The notes: generated by a model not told the origin, from the sequence alone. Positions 1 through 7,310 are shown, numbered from the stretch's first letter. The stretch: DNA of 64,000 bases from Hymenobacter glacialis (GCF_001816165.1 NZ_MDZC01000045.1:1-64000), one strand, 5' to 3'. A program made the numbers and translations.

Positions 1-65
1 TCCAAAAAAGAGGGGGAACCTGACGATTCTGCGGCAAGCAAATCCGGTTCCCCCTCTTTTTTGGA
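1..65. terminator. Perfect 20-bp inverted repeat, terminator-like
   Basis: Bases 1-20 and 46-65 are exact reverse complements (tccaaaaaagagggggaacc and its complement). The arm ends in a T tract on either strand. A second smaller hairpin (ccccctct/agaggggg) overlaps its right arm at about 50-73. It sits just before the VWA gene, so it probably ends transcription of a gene left of the window. Confidence 0.55.
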
Positions 66-91
66 GAGGGGGTCTGCCCCGGAGGGGTCCC

Positions 92-1480
92 GTGAGGTTG
101 CGTTGGGCAATACTGTTCGCACTGCTTCTTTTCGCCTTCCAAACCCACGCCCAAAACGCCCCACCCGACAAGCCCAAGGTCACCCGCATTCTCTTCGTGC
201 TCGATGCCTCCGGCTCGATGATGGCGCCGTGGGAGGGCCAGCCCCGCTGGGACGTGGCCAAGCGCATGCTGAGCAAAATGGTGGATTCGCTGAACGCCTA
301 CCCCAACCTGGAGCTGGGTTTGCGCGTGTACGGCCACCAGTTTCCCAACAGCGAGAAAAACTGCCAGGACTCGCGCCTGGAAGTGCCGTTTGCGCCGCGC
401 AACGCCAAAGCCATCAAGGCCCGGCTGGCTACGCTCAAGGCGCAGGGCAACACGCCCATTACCTATTCGCTGGAACAGTCGGCCAACGACTTTCCCGTTG
501 ATAAGGCCTCGCGCAACGTGCTGCTGCTCATTACCGACGGCCTGGAATCCTGCGCTGCCGACCCCTGCCAATCGTCGCTGGCCCTGCAGCGCAAGCACAT
601 TTTCCTCAAGCCGTTCATCATCGGCATCGGGGCCGAAAAAGACTTTGGGCGGCAGCTCGAATGCCTGGGGCAGTACTACAACGCGGCCGATGTGAAGACC
701 TTCCGCACCGTGATGGACGACGTGATTGCCCAGACGCTGAGCAAAACCACCGTGAGCGTGAACCTGACCGACGCCGACGGCCGCCCCACGGAAACCAACG
801 TGAACATGACCTTCGTGAACAACGTGACCGGGCAGCCCGAGTACAACTACGTGCACTACCGCGATGCCCAGGGCCGGGCCGACGTGCTCGACATCGACGC
901 GCTGCAGAGCTACGACCTGGTGATAAATACCGTGCCGCCCGTGCGCCATGCCAACCTGGCCATTCGCCCCGGCCGGGCCAACGTGCTCACCTTCAAAACG
1001 CCTCAGGGCACGCTCTGGCTGCAAAGCCCGCAGCTCACGCCCAACCCCTACGGCACGGTGCAGGCCGTGGTGCGCACGCCCGCCGGCGCCACGGTGGCCG
1101 GCTTCCCATTCGGCACCCGCCAAAAGCTGCTGGCCGGCAACTACGAAGTGGAGCTGCTCACGCTGCCCCGCAGCACGCGCCGCATTTCGGTGAAGCAGGG
1201 CCAGGAGCTGGCCCTCACCTACGCCGCGCCCGGCACCCTCAACATCACCACCGACCTGAAAGGCTACGGCAGCCTTTATCAGTTGAACGACGACGAGTCG
1301 CAGACCTGGATTTACGACCTGCCGCATGGCGGCAGCAGCAAAGTCAACCTGCCCATGCAGCCCGGCGCCTACCGCCTGGTGTTCCGCACGAAGACCAGCA
1401 TCGGGAGTAAATTTACGGACGTGCGCAATTTTACTATCCGAAGTGGGCAGACCACATCAGTAGCCATTTTTGGAAAATAA
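92..1480 (+). CDS. Secreted von Willebrand factor A domain protein
   Basis: The 462-residue product starts with a clear signal peptide (about residues 1-20, ending THAQ), so it is exported. A VWA domain follows at about residues 30-220. It has a full MIDAS metal site: DASGS at residues 38-42, a threonine in GNTPI, and the aspartate of LITDG. The rest (about 225-462) looks like beta-sandwich repeats without a recognised catalytic motif. VWA domains of this kind bind protein partners through a divalent metal. The partner is not visible here. The start is a GTG preceded at 81-87 by ggagggg, one of the few good ribosome sites in the window. The gene is complete. Confidence 0.85.
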   Translation: MRLRWAILFALLLFAFQTHAQNAPPDKPKVTRILFVLDASGSMMAPWEGQPRWDVAKRMLSKMVDSLNAYPNLELGLRVYGHQFPNSEKNCQDSRLEVPFAPRNAKAIKARLATLKAQGNTPITYSLEQSANDFPVDKASRNVLLLITDGLESCAADPCQSSLALQRKHIFLKPFIIGIGAEKDFGRQLECLGQYYNAADVKTFRTVMDDVIAQTLSKTTVSVNLTDADGRPTETNVNMTFVNNVTGQPEYNYVHYRDAQGRADVLDIDALQSYDLVINTVPPVRHANLAIRPGRANVLTFKTPQGTLWLQSPQLTPNPYGTVQAVVRTPAGATVAGFPFGTRQKLLAGNYEVELLTLPRSTRRISVKQGQELALTYAAPGTLNITTDLKGYGSLYQLNDDESQTWIYDLPHGGSSKVNLPMQPGAYRLVFRTKTSIGSKFTDVRNFTIRSGQTTSVAIFGK

Positions 1481-1484
1481 GGTA

Positions 1485-1571
1485 AGAACGACAAACTCCC
1501 CTCCTTTTTTAAGGAGGGGACATTTTCACAAAGTGAAAATTGGGGTGGTTGCGTTCGTTGAACGACTAGCA
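1485..1571. repeat. Left arm of inverted repeat flanking the DUF559 gene
   Basis: This ~87-bp block reappears in reverse complement at 1970-2058. It contains three consecutive hairpins: CCCCTCC/GGAGGGG with a TTTTTTAA loop, ATTTTCAC/GTGAAAAT with an AAA loop, and CGTTC/GAACG with a GTT loop. Only the middle hairpin differs from the other arm, where it is GCTTACGC/GCGTAAGC. Confidence 0.85.
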
Positions 1572-1599
1572 CCACAAAAGCCCTTTTCACCGATTCGTC

Positions 1600-1962
1600 A
1601 TGGACAACTACCACAACCTGCCGCAAAAGAAAGAAATCCGTCGAACCCTGCGCAACACCCTCACCCCAGCTGAAGCAACCCTATGGAAAGCCCTGAAAGG
1701 CGGCCAGCTGACCGGCCGCAAGTTTCGTCGCCAGCACAGTGCCGGCGCTTATATCCTGGATTTCTACTGCCCCGAAGAACGACTGGCCATTGAGCTTGAT
1801 GGGGCCGGACACTATACAGTGTCAGGTAACCAGCACGATGCCGCCCGTACGGCCTACCTCAATACATTGGGTATTCGGGTGATTCGGTTTGAGAACAAGT
1901 TGATTTGGTCGGCGCTGGAGAGTGTGCTGCAGACGATAGAAAGTAAGTTTCACCTTATTTAA
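1600..1962 (+). CDS. DUF559 (Vsr-like PD-(D/E)xK) endonuclease-domain protein
   Basis: The 120-residue product is a typical single-domain DUF559 protein. It has an N-terminal TPAEATLWKALKG segment, FRRQHSAGAYILDFYCP, then the nuclease-like core AIELDG, and finally GIRVIRFEN. This fold is related to the very-short-patch repair nuclease Vsr and to other PD-(D/E)xK enzymes; the acidic residues of ELDG are the likely metal ligands. Substrate and role of the family are not established. The gene fills almost all the space between two inverted repeat arms (ending at 1571 and starting at 1970), which suggests that gene and repeats travel as one unit. The gene is intact, and its start is the ATG at 1600. 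Confidence 0.85.
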   Translation: MDNYHNLPQKKEIRRTLRNTLTPAEATLWKALKGGQLTGRKFRRQHSAGAYILDFYCPEERLAIELDGAGHYTVSGNQHDAARTAYLNTLGIRVIRFENKLIWSALESVLQTIESKFHLI

Positions 1963-1969
1963 ATTCCCT

Positions 1970-2058
1970 GGTGCGAGCCGTTCAACGAACGCAACCACCC
2001 CAGCTTACGCTTCGCGTAAGCGTCCCCTCCTTAAAAAAGGAGGGGAGTTTGTTCTAAC
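1970..2058. repeat. Right arm of inverted repeat flanking the DUF559 gene
   Basis: This is the reverse complement of 1485-1571 over nearly its full length. The middle hairpin has different bases but the same 8-bp stem and 3-base loop. The arm begins 8 bases after the DUF559 stop codon and ends about 22 bases before the transketolase start. Confidence 0.85.
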
Positions 2059-2079
2059 GAAAACTCCTTTACATCCCCC

Positions 2080-3036
2080 ATGAAAGATTTCCCCTACACC
2101 GAATCCAAGGACACCCGCAGCGGCTTCGGCGCCGGCTTGCACGAGCTGGGCAAAACCAACCCCAACGTGGTGGCCCTCTGCGCCGACCTCACCGGCTCGC
2201 TCAAGATGGACGCCTTTAAGAAGGACTTTCCCGAACGGTTTTTCCAGGTGGGCATTGCCGAGGCCAACATGATGGGCGTGGCCGCCGGCCTCACCATTGG
2301 CGGCAAAATCCCGTTCACGGGCACGTTTGCTAACTTCAGCACCGGCCGCGTGTACGACCAGATTCGGCAGAGCATTGCGTACTCCGATAAGAACGTAAAA
2401 ATCTGCGCCTCGCACGCCGGCCTCACGCTGGGCGAAGACGGCGCCACCCACCAGATTCTGGAAGACCTGGGCATGATGAAAATGCTGCCCGGCATGACCG
2501 TTATCAATCCCTGCGACTACAACCAGACCAAAGCTGCCACCATTGCCATTGCCGACCACGAAGGCCCGGTGTACCTGCGCTTTGGCCGCCCCGTGGTGCC
2601 CAACTTCACGCCCGCCGACCAGCAGTTTGTCATCGGCGAAGCGGTGCTGCTGAACGAAGGCACCGACGTGAGCATCTTCGCCACCGGCCACCTGGTGTGG
2701 AAGGCCGTGCTGGCCGGCAAGCTCCTGGCCGAAAAGGGCATCAACGCCGAAATTATCAACATCCACACCATCAAGCCGCTCGATGCGCAGGCTATTCTGG
2801 CTTCGGCCCGCAAAACCGGCTGCGTGGTCACGGCCGAAGAGCACCAGATGAACGGCGGCCTCGGCGACAGCATCGCCCAGCTGCTGGCCCGCGAAGAGCC
2901 CCTGCCCCTGGAAATGGTGGCCGTGCGCGACAGCTTCGGCGAAAGCGGCACCCCCGACCAGCTGATGGAGAAATACGGCCTCACCGATGCCGCCATCGTG
3001 GCCGCCGTAGAAGCAGTGATGAAGCGGAAGAAGTAA
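2080..3036 (+). CDS. Transketolase, C-terminal (pyrimidine-binding) subunit
   Basis: The 318-residue protein matches the second half of transketolase: the pyrimidine-binding domain at about residues 8-170 (with GIAEANMMGVAAGL, carrying the catalytic glutamate that activates thiamine diphosphate) and the C-terminal transketolase domain at about 185-315. Many Bacteroidota encode transketolase as two subunits in adjacent genes. The cytosolic enzyme moves two-carbon units in the non-oxidative pentose phosphate pathway. Its N-terminal partner is not in this window; it may lie left of base 1, displaced by the VWA gene and the DUF559 unit. The start is the ATG at 2080. A strong terminator follows the gene. 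Confidence 0.9.
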   Translation: MKDFPYTESKDTRSGFGAGLHELGKTNPNVVALCADLTGSLKMDAFKKDFPERFFQVGIAEANMMGVAAGLTIGGKIPFTGTFANFSTGRVYDQIRQSIAYSDKNVKICASHAGLTLGEDGATHQILEDLGMMKMLPGMTVINPCDYNQTKAATIAIADHEGPVYLRFGRPVVPNFTPADQQFVIGEAVLLNEGTDVSIFATGHLVWKAVLAGKLLAEKGINAEIINIHTIKPLDAQAILASARKTGCVVTAEEHQMNGGLGDSIAQLLAREEPLPLEMVAVRDSFGESGTPDQLMEKYGLTDAAIVAAVEAVMKRKK

Positions 3037-3043
3037 CCGCTTA

Positions 3044-3100
3044 TCAAGCAACAAAAAGCCCCCGCAACGCTAGCAGCTGCGGGGGCTTTTTGTTGCTTGA
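3044..3100 (+). terminator. Rho-independent terminator after transketolase
   Basis: A perfect 23-bp stem (3044-3066 with 3078-3100) encloses a GC-rich core (gcccccgca/tgcgggggc) followed by TTTTTG. It begins 8 bases after the transketolase stop codon. The attC-like site begins only 6 bases further on. Confidence 0.85.
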
Positions 3101-3105
3101 TATTC

Positions 3106-3237
3106 AGCTAACGTTTTGGAGCTTGGCGAAGGTGGCGATTTTCACCATAAATGTTGATGCGGAGAACCAATGTTTGATTAACCACAAATGCGTCTGCGGA
3201 GCACTGAACCGCCACTTTTGCCAAACGCCTGTTAGGT
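3106..3237 (-). other. attC-like recombination site B (3' end of the lipoprotein cassette)
   Basis: Read on the minus strand, this 132-bp imperfect palindrome starts with ACCTAAC (3231-3237), which fits the integron R'' box RYYYAAC. It ends with GTTAGCT (3106-3112), one base off the R' box GTTRRRY. The inner arms TTGGCAAAAGTGGCG and CGCCACCTTCGCCAA pair at 13 of 15 positions. R'' starts 14 bases after the stop codon of the lipoprotein gene, the usual place of attC in an integron cassette. The call rests on reading by eye; folding has not been computed. Confidence 0.55.
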
Positions 3238-3250
3238 ACTGCCATTTCTG

Positions 3251-3991
3251 TCAGTCGAATGGTGCAAACGCTGTTATTTTCCATTTGTCGTCAATCTTTT
3301 TAATTACTAAATGTTGGTCTGCCGAATAAATCAAGTCCGTTGTCTTTACATAACCTTGAACTTTTTTGTCAATGGTATGAATTTTTGTAAAGTCTGCATT
3401 CATAAACTCAGGGTCCATTTCTACTATGTCATAGGTTAAGGTAGCAAGTTTTGAGGAAGTTGTTTTGGGTTCTTGATAAACTGTCACTTTAGGTGAAATA
3501 CAAACGGCTGTAAAATACCAGTCAAAGCCATATTTATATTTGCTAAACGCTTTGTTTGATTGGGCGTAAGGAATACAAAAATATTTGTCTTCGTCATTCT
3601 CCCAAGTTCCGCCCATACTTAAAATTCGGTTTAGAATTGTCCATAATTCTGATTTGTCGGGCTTGTAAAGTTGCCAATTTTTTGAAAACTCTTTTATTCC
3701 ATAAACTCCTCCACCGTAACTCACAATTATTGCAGTGTCTAATGATTGAAAAAGTCCTGAAGTGTCTTTATTTGATACAACTTTTTCCAAGTTATTTATA
3801 AATTCAACTAAAGTCGGGTCACTTTCGCTTTCGTCAATAGGAAAAATTTTATAGTCACTTTGGTCTGTTTCATCAATAACTTCATTTTTGGTGCTAATAG
3901 TGTCAGCCACATTGTTGTTGTCAGCTTGTTTAGTGTTGTCACCACAACCTAAAAAAGTCAAAGAAAATATTATGTATAGTAGTCGTTTCAT
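3251..3991 (-). CDS. AT-rich lipoprotein with SH3-like region, cassette-borne
   Basis: The 246-residue protein has a lipoprotein signal peptide with lipobox LTFLGC at its N-terminus, then an acidic Asn/Asp-rich linker. Near the C-terminal third lies a segment starting KVTVYQEP and including GYVKTTDLIY, which resembles a bacterial SH3-like domain. It should be anchored to a membrane and face the periplasm or the cell surface. No enzyme motif is visible and its function is unknown. Its base composition is far more AT-rich than all neighbours, which indicates transfer. It is the only gene between two attC-like sites: the upstream box lies 20 bases before its start and the downstream site 14 bases after its stop. 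It runs in the same direction as the adjacent recombinase. Confidence 0.8.
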   Translation of the reverse strand: MKRLLYIIFSLTFLGCGDNTKQADNNNVADTISTKNEVIDETDQSDYKIFPIDESESDPTLVEFINNLEKVVSNKDTSGLFQSLDTAIIVSYGGGVYGIKEFSKNWQLYKPDKSELWTILNRILSMGGTWENDEDKYFCIPYAQSNKAFSKYKYGFDWYFTAVCISPKVTVYQEPKTTSSKLATLTYDIVEMDPEFMNADFTKIHTIDKKVQGYVKTTDLIYSADQHLVIKKIDDKWKITAFAPFD

Positions 3992-4010
3992 TGTCGTTGT
4001 CTATGGTTGA

Positions 4011-4133
4011 ACCTAACATTAGGGTTGCCGCAACTCGCAGCTCCGGCAAGTTGCGGCAATCTGACCTTAGTACGCAACTTAGTTGCGTTTTACTCGCCAA
4101 ATTGGCGTGCTTGCCGCAACTCGCCGGTTAGAG
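4011..4133 (-). other. attC/attI-like recombination site A, next to the recombinase gene
   Basis: On the minus strand the site runs from CTCTAAC (4127-4133; RYYYAAC with one mismatch) to GTTAGGT (4011-4017; exact GTTRRRY). Nested arms are GAGTTGCGGCAAG near one end and GGTTGCCGCAAC near the other, plus an internal hairpin TTGCCGCAACT/AGTTGCGGCAA at about 4024-4058. The stop codon of the recombinase (4128-4130) lies inside the R'' box. It could be the insertion (attI-like) site for the cassette that follows. Confidence 0.55.
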
Positions 4134-5213
4134 CCCCAAGCTGTCGAGTGGGGAGGCGGGGCGGGCACGTTGAGCCACGTGGGTATAAATTTCGGTGGTT
4201 TTGATGCTACTGTGGCCCAGCAAGTCTTGAATGATACGGGTGTCGGTGCCGGCCTCCATAAGATGGGTGGCATAAGAGTGGCGCAGCATGTGCAGCGAAA
4301 TAGGGCGCTGGATGCCGGCGCGGTCGGCCGCCTGCTTCACCACCATTTGCAGGCTGCGGGCGCTGTAGGGCTCGCCCGGATGCTGCCCCTCAAACATATA
4401 AATAGCGGGCCGGAACTCGCGGAACTGCTCGCGCAGCAGCAGCAGCACCGACTCGGGCAATGGCAGGTCGCGGTCTTTTTTGCCTTTGCCGCCGCGCACA
4501 TACAGGGCCATGCGCCGGCTGTCGATGTCCTGCGGGGTGAGCGCCAGCACTTCGCCCAGGCGCAAGCCCAGGCCGTAGGCCAGCATGAGCATGGCGCGGT
4601 GCTTGCGGTTTTCGGTGCCCTGCAGCAAGGCCTTCACCTCGCTTTGCGCCAGCACCTTGGGGTTGAGCTGCGGGCGTTTGGGGCGTGGCACCTCGTAGTA
4701 CTGCCGGGGCTGCCCCTCCACCTGCTCGTAGTAGAATTTGATGGCGTTGATGAGCAGGTTCTGGTACGATTCGGAGACGCCTGCGGCCACCCGCTCGGCC
4801 AGGTAGTCCAGCACCTGCTGGCGGCTTAGCTCCAAGGGCAGGCACGGGGCGTGGTGCGCCAGAAACTGCAGAAACGCGCCCCGGTAATTTTTGAGGGTGG
4901 CCGGACTGTAGCGCTTCAGGGCAATGAACTGGCAGTAGCGCGTGAGCAGCACCTGCTGCGGGGTGGGCGGGGGCAGCGGCACCGCCAGGGCGGGCGTGGC
5001 GGGCAGGTGGAAGCCCAGCCCCAGCTGCTGGCACACGGCCTGCACGCGCGCCACCAGCTCGGCCTCTACGGGCAGCAGGTAGCCTTTGGCGGTGGCGTCG
5101 TAGCGCAGGCCGGCCGCAAGCAACGCGTGGCGCACGGCCTCGTTGGAATACGGGAAATAGGCCTGAAACTCGGTGCGGCAGGGGCGCAGGCGGAAGGAGA
5201 GGGCGGCCTTCAT
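4128..5213 (-). CDS. Tyrosine recombinase (XerC/D-like site-specific integrase)
   Basis: The 361-residue protein has an unusual N-terminal region of about 85 residues, a SAM-like core-binding domain at about 88-170, and a tyrosine-recombinase catalytic domain at about 190-350. The full catalytic set is present: R218, K243, H308, R311, H334 and nucleophile Y343, in GLGLRLGE, GGKGKKDR, HMLRHSYATHL, LLGHSS and EIYTH. It cuts and rejoins DNA through a 3'-phosphotyrosine. It lacks the extra segment that marks integron integrases (IntI) before the HxxR box, so it is XerC/D-like in sequence. Its ATG overlaps the ssb stop codon (ATGA), so the two are translationally coupled. Its stop codon lies inside an attC-like site. 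It may move the neighbouring cassette. Confidence 0.9.
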   Translation of the reverse strand: MKAALSFRLRPCRTEFQAYFPYSNEAVRHALLAAGLRYDATAKGYLLPVEAELVARVQAVCQQLGLGFHLPATPALAVPLPPPTPQQVLLTRYCQFIALKRYSPATLKNYRGAFLQFLAHHAPCLPLELSRQQVLDYLAERVAAGVSESYQNLLINAIKFYYEQVEGQPRQYYEVPRPKRPQLNPKVLAQSEVKALLQGTENRKHRAMLMLAYGLGLRLGEVLALTPQDIDSRRMALYVRGGKGKKDRDLPLPESVLLLLREQFREFRPAIYMFEGQHPGEPYSARSLQMVVKQAADRAGIQRPISLHMLRHSYATHLMEAGTDTRIIQDLLGHSSIKTTEIYTHVAQRARPASPLDSLGL

Positions 5214-5569
5214 GGGGCCAGGGGCGCTGCTTCGCCGGTTTTCTTGTCCAGCAGCAGCAGCTGCTCGCCTATTATTTCCGTCACGTAGTGCCGCACCCCG
5301 GCGGCATCGTCGTAGTGCCGCGTTTTCAGTTTGCCTTCCAGGTACACCAAGCTGCCCCGGCGCAGGTAGGCCTGGGCCAGCTCGGCCAGGCCGCGCCAGA
5401 GCACCACGGTGTGCCAGTCGGTGCTGCTCTGGGACTGGCCGGCTCGGTCGCGCCAGGTTTCGGTGGTGGCCACCGAGAATCGGGCCACCGGCACGTTGCC
5501 CTCCAACACATTAATTCCCGGGTCTTTGCCCAGGTTGCCGATGAGGGTGACTTTGTTGAGGCCGCGCAT
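5210..5569 (-). CDS. ssb: Single-stranded DNA-binding protein
   Basis: The 119-residue protein is an OB-fold SSB: MRGLNKVTLIGNLGKDP at the start, FSVATTETWRD, then WHTVVLWRGLAELAQAYLRRGSLVYLEGKL, all diagnostic. It is short and ends right after the OB domain (LAP), without the acidic tail ending in DIPF that lets housekeeping SSB recruit partner proteins. It therefore looks like an accessory SSB, not the chromosomal one. Its TGA overlaps the recombinase ATG, giving a two-gene operon. In integrons SSB is known to influence folding of single-stranded attC sites, so coupling ssb to a recombinase beside attC-like palindromes is suggestive, though the link here is inference. Confidence 0.9.
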   Translation of the reverse strand: MRGLNKVTLIGNLGKDPGINVLEGNVPVARFSVATTETWRDRAGQSQSSTDWHTVVLWRGLAELAQAYLRRGSLVYLEGKLKTRHYDDAAGVRHYVTEIIGEQLLLLDKKTGEAAPLAP

Positions 5570-5650
5570 AAGGAAGCGTAGTGAAGCAGCCGCTATTGAG
5601 TACCAACGGCCTGCACTGCCCGAATGTAGTGCCCGCCGGCCCGTAATTCC

Positions 5651-5992
5651 TTACCGCGGCAGGGCCAGGTAAACAATGTAGGCGTTCAGCACCATGAAGG
5701 CGAATGCCGGGAGGGTAACCAGCACGCTGTCGCCGATTTTCAGGCGCACGGCCACGCCCAGCAGCATGAGCAGGGCCAGGCCGCCCGCCGCTAGCAGCAG
5801 AATGGGGTTCAGGGCCAGCCCCACCAGCAGCCCCAGCGCGCCCAGTATCTCCAGCACCACCACCAGCAGGCCCTGCTTTTCGAGGCCGAAGCGCTTGAAC
5901 TCGCTTTTCATGTTCGGCGATTTGAAATACGCAATGCCGTAGCCCAAAAACGATAGGCTGGAGAACAGCACCAGGGCAGGAAGTAAGCTCAT
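5651..5992 (-). CDS. DoxX-like four-helix membrane protein
   Basis: The 113-residue product has four hydrophobic segments and the DoxX-like pattern of a helix, a short polar stretch (EFKRFGLEKQG), then tightly spaced helices. It should be an inner-membrane protein. Its biochemical function is unknown; members have been linked to redox or quinone-related processes, which cannot be checked here. I chose the ATG at 5992 because it overlaps the TAA of the upstream paralogue (TAATG), which implies translational coupling. A longer frame to 6034 would run into that gene. Confidence 0.7.
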   Translation of the reverse strand: MSLLPALVLFSSLSFLGYGIAYFKSPNMKSEFKRFGLEKQGLLVVVLEILGALGLLVGLALNPILLLAAGGLALLMLLGVAVRLKIGDSVLVTLPAFAFMVLNAYIVYLALPR

Positions 5993-6339
5993 TAGGAAAC
6001 GTAGTTGAGCGCCGAGGCCGCGATGAACACGCACAGCCCCAGCAGCACCAGCGAGGGCAGGCGCTTGCTCCAGGGGTTGCTCACCTTGAAATGAAAGTAT
6101 TGCGCGGCCACCATCAGCAGGCCCATGAGCACGGCCGGAACCAGCACCAGGGCCGGGTACCAGATGCCGGCCACCAGCAGCGTGGCCAGGATAATTTTGG
6201 CGTTGCCCACCAGGGTGCGGGTCTGGTCGCTCAGCCCGTACTGCTTAAATTCCCTGACGATGTTGTCGAATCGGAATATCCACACAAAGCCCACGGACAG
6301 GGCAACGAGTAGCTGGGCAATGGCGGCGTAGGTGTGCAT
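5992..6339 (-). CDS. DoxX-like membrane protein, paralogue of the next gene
   Basis: The 115-residue product starting MHTYAAIAQ has four predicted transmembrane segments and a central EFKQYGLSDQTRT stretch. This parallels EFKRFGLEKQG of the downstream gene, so the pair probably arose by tandem duplication. Both are in one operon with overlapping stop and start codons. I place the start at 6339 because the longer frame (to 6408) adds a proline-rich, uncharged-looking stretch ahead of the first helix. Function unknown. Confidence 0.7.
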   Translation of the reverse strand: MHTYAAIAQLLVALSVGFVWIFRFDNIVREFKQYGLSDQTRTLVGNAKIILATLLVAGIWYPALVLVPAVLMGLLMVAAQYFHFKVSNPWSKRLPSLVLLGLCVFIAASALNYVS

Positions 6340-6590
6340 GGGGCAGGGGGGACGTTTGAGGGTGGCTGCCCATGGGCGGGAGGACGGGAGGACGGTTTCG
6401 GCGCACACAGCGGCAAGCCAGAACTTCTCACTTTCGCAGGTTGCCGGCCGGCCCCGCTGCGTTCACTACAACGAAAGCAAGGCTACTGTTTACCAAGTAG
6501 TAGCGGCTTTTTTGGCAATGCCCATTAAACGCGAACCCGGCTTTGCCCTCCAACCACTGCTTTCGCCACCCTGGCGTACCTTTTCGCCGT

Positions 6591-7139
6591 TTGGAAGACC
6601 ACGAAATACTGCTCAAGTTTCAGGACCCCGCTTCGCGCAACCTGGCGTTCAACCAGCTCGTGCGCAAGTACCAGAGCAAGGTGTATTGGCATGTGCGCAA
6701 AATGGTGGTGGACCACGACGACGCCGACGACCTCACCCAGGACGTGTTCGTCAAGGTCTGGAAGCATTTGGAGAACTTCCGGCAGGACGCCCAGCTTTTC
6801 ACCTGGATATACCGCATTGCCACCAACGAGTGCCTGAACTTCCTGAGCAGCAAGCGGCGCAAGTTCATGCTGCCCCTCACCGACGTGAGCGCCGAGCTCA
6901 TGGCCAAAGCCGAAGCCGACCCCGCCCTGGCCGGCGATGAAATTGAGCTGAAGCTGCAGCAAGCCATTCTGCGCCTGCCCGACAAGCAGCGCCTCGTGTT
7001 CAACCTGCGCTACTACGACGAGATGCCCTACGAGCAAATGGCCGAAGTAACCGGCACCAGCGTAGGCGCTCTGAAAGCCAGCTACCACCACGCCGTGAAA
7101 AAAGTAGAAGAATACGTCACCCGCCACACCGCCGACTAA
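6591..7139 (+). CDS. ECF-type RNA polymerase sigma factor
   Basis: The protein (about 182 residues from the TTG at 6591) has sigma region 2 (FNQLVRKYQSKVYWHVRK, then DADDLTQDVFVKVWKHL, FTWIYRIATNECLNFL) and sigma region 4 (LRLPDKQRLVFNLRYYDEMPYEQMAEVTG, a helix-turn-helix for the -35 element). Such factors direct RNA polymerase to stress or envelope genes. I prefer TTG at 6591 because it gives the usual start LEDHEILLKFQDP; the open frame continues upstream to a TTG at 6543. The next two genes are a membrane protein, possibly an anti-sigma factor, and a CpxP/Spy-like protein, a frequent arrangement in Bacteroidota. A REP cluster lies between it and the second gene. Confidence 0.88.
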   Translation: MEDHEILLKFQDPASRNLAFNQLVRKYQSKVYWHVRKMVVDHDDADDLTQDVFVKVWKHLENFRQDAQLFTWIYRIATNECLNFLSSKRRKFMLPLTDVSAELMAKAEADPALAGDEIELKLQQAILRLPDKQRLVFNLRYYDEMPYEQMAEVTGTSVGALKASYHHAVKKVEEYVTRHTAD

Positions 7140-7180
7140 GCACGCAGAATAATAGACTTTTCCCCGAATCAGAAAAAAAA

Positions 7181-7310
7181 GAACGTCATGCTGAGCGAAG
7201 TCGAAGCATCTCTACCGCGCCTGCTGTCATCCTGAGCGTAGCGAAGGACCTTATCACGTTTGAGCGACTCGTACTTGGGTGATAAGGTCTTTCGCTACGC
7301 TCAGGATGAC
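7181..7310. repeat. REP-like cluster: family 1 half-site plus full family 2 palindrome
   Basis: At 7181-7220 there is a single family 1 arm (gaacgtcatgctgagcgaag, then tcgaagcatctctaccgcgc). At 7226-7310 the family 2 arms GTCATCCTGAGCGTAGCGAA and its inverse enclose about 25 bases. The stretch between the sigma gene and the next gene (7140-7452) holds this repeat and no coding region I can support. Confidence 0.85.

Noticed and set aside
4128..5213. Calling the recombinase a true integron integrase (IntI)
   Set aside because: The segment before the HxxR box is short and lacks the extra IntI domain. XerC/D-like is the correct family label, even if the neighbouring sites are attC-like.
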